Origin: Candidatus Bathyarchaeota archaeon
GTDB taxonomy: Archaea; Thermoproteota; Bathyarchaeia; TCS64; PIYN01
Direction: 5' to 3'
Assembly: GCA_003601775.1 (NCBI GenBank)
Contig: PIYN01000005.1
Coordinates: 1 to 56,981 of the forward strand
Length of the DNA: 56,981 nt
Shown here: positions 56,396-56,981 of the stretch, piece by piece
Position numbering within the stretch: position 1 is the first letter of the stretch
Layout: each line of letters opens with the position of its first letter
The notes under the pieces: model-generated
What the model was told of the DNA's origin: nothing
The model's database searches: none
The model's input: the letters and a program-made list of their open reading frames with translations, nothing else
Position numbers and translations under genes: made by a program

Positions 56396-56981
56396 TTGAA
56401 GAAGATCGGGATCGTCACGATAGGGCAGTCCCCTCGGAGGGATATCGTCCCCGAGATGAGGAAGGTCCTGGGAGAGGGGGTGGAGATCCTGGAGCGTGGT
56501 GCCCTCGACGGCTACACCCTGGAGGAGGTGAAGCGCCTCAAGGGGAGGCCGGGGGAGGGGATCCTCGTCACGAGGATGAGGGACGGGACGGAGGTGAAGG
56601 TCTCCCATGGACATGTGGTCCCCCTAATCCAGAGGTGTATAGAGGAACTCGAGGAGGAGGGCGTGGAGCTCACCCTCGTCCTGTGTACGGGTAGGTTCCC
56701 AGCCTTCAAGTCCAAGAGGCTCGTCGTCTACCCCTCGGAGATCCTGCGGGGTGCCGTCCGTGGTGCCCTGAGGAGGGGCAAACTCGGGGTCGTCCTCCCC
56801 TCCAAGGAGCAGCTCAAGAGGGTGAGGCTGGGGAGGGTAGGGGGGAGCCGCTGGGGGGAGGAGGTCGAGGTCGTCTACGACGCCGCCTCGCCCTACGGCC
56901 CCGACGAGGAGGTCGAGGAGATGGCGGGGAGGCTCGCCGAGGCGGGCGTGGACCTGGTCTTCCTCAACTGCATGGGCTTCG
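56396..56981 (+). CDS. AroM-family protein, cut by the window edge
   Basis: The visible 195 residues start at TTG 56396 with GGTGA (56384-56388) in front: MKKIGIVTIGQSPRRDIVPE, then SHGHVVPLIQRCIEE, VLCTGRFPAFKSKRLVVYPS and DAASPYGPDEEVEEMA. These match AroM, a small alpha/beta protein first found near shikimate genes in enterobacteria and of unknown reaction; it resembles amino-acid racemase-like folds. The 3' end is outside the window, and the frame is open to the edge. Confidence 0.85.
   Translation, partial: MKKIGIVTIGQSPRRDIVPEMRKVLGEGVEILERGALDGYTLEEVKRLKGRPGEGILVTRMRDGTEVKVSHGHVVPLIQRCIEELEEEGVELTLVLCTGRFPAFKSKRLVVYPSEILRGAVRGALRRGKLGVVLPSKEQLKRVRLGRVGGSRWGEEVEVVYDAASPYGPDEEVEEMAGRLAEAGVDLVFLNCMGF

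Noticed and set aside
1-56981. CRISPR arrays, insertion sequences, prophage genes or replication origin
   Set aside because: No regularly spaced direct repeats, transposase or integrase motifs, or Orc1/Cdc6 genes with origin boxes were seen.

Overview
The window looks like a chromosome segment of a thermophilic archaeon of the Thermoproteota/TACK type, with Bathyarchaeia-like lineages a reasonable guess. The evidence is TATA-box promoters about 26 bases before transcript starts, tRNA genes with no encoded CCA, an archaeal SRP 7S RNA, archaeal DnaG, a geranylgeranyl reductase for ether lipids, a DUF4443 regulator, PAC2, an archaeal-type TyrRS and an Lhr helicase. Coding DNA is GC-rich and favours AGG/AGA arginine codons. 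Genes switch strand often, and operons are short. The species assignment is inference; no ribosomal RNA is present.

Layout. 1-1181: tail of an exported protein, an AT-rich stretch with a remnant of a CoA-transferase gene, a FUN14-like membrane protein and a CAU tRNA. 1369-6247: a membrane-protein trio with two paralogs, an MFS transporter, FKBP, geranylgeranyl reductase and a 58-residue zinc ribbon. 6373-10051: a DUF1232 gene cut by an in-frame TAG, a membrane-bound winged-helix protein, a surface protein and a transglutaminase-like protein. 10069-14645: an SDH-type serine protease, a DUF72-SWIM fusion, a HAD protein, then a DUF4443 regulator divergent from an ECF S-component and a DUF4430 gene across a perfect inverted repeat. 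15110-22213: ROK kinase, a pair of unknown paralogs, class III aminotransferase, small proteins with a winged-helix regulator, M42 peptidase and PAC2.

22285-34940: hdrCBA (heterodisulfide reductase), thioredoxin, zinc ribbon, MBL protein, a RACE-type corrinoid-protein activator with a small partner, a PhoU-like/Na-Pi pair, tRNA-Thr(CGU), a CaiB/BaiF CoA-transferase and ThiL. 34977-35299 is the SRP RNA. 35358-42149 is a branched-chain amino acid block: ilvB-ilvN-ilvC, a LeuA/CimA-type synthase and a divergent ilvD. 42172-56981: M50 protease, nucleotidyltransferase, DnaG, bacterial-type GAPDH, TyrRS, a candidate structured RNA, M14 peptidase, aminotransferase, MBL protein, DUF1805, Lhr helicase and the start of an AroM-family gene.

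The metabolic picture is an anaerobe with Hdr/RACE redox chemistry, CoA-thioester metabolism and its own branched-chain amino acid synthesis. The most unusual signals are: (i) the same short element, ATG GGG TAT CGC TTT AT, just after the predicted transcript start of both ilvB and the LeuA/CimA gene; (ii) two genes whose obvious N-termini have no ATG/GTG/TTG codon (DUF4430 and LeuA/CimA); (iii) a two-domain structured RNA candidate at 47408-47603; (iv) the palindrome-controlled DUF4443/ECF-S/DUF4430 cassette.
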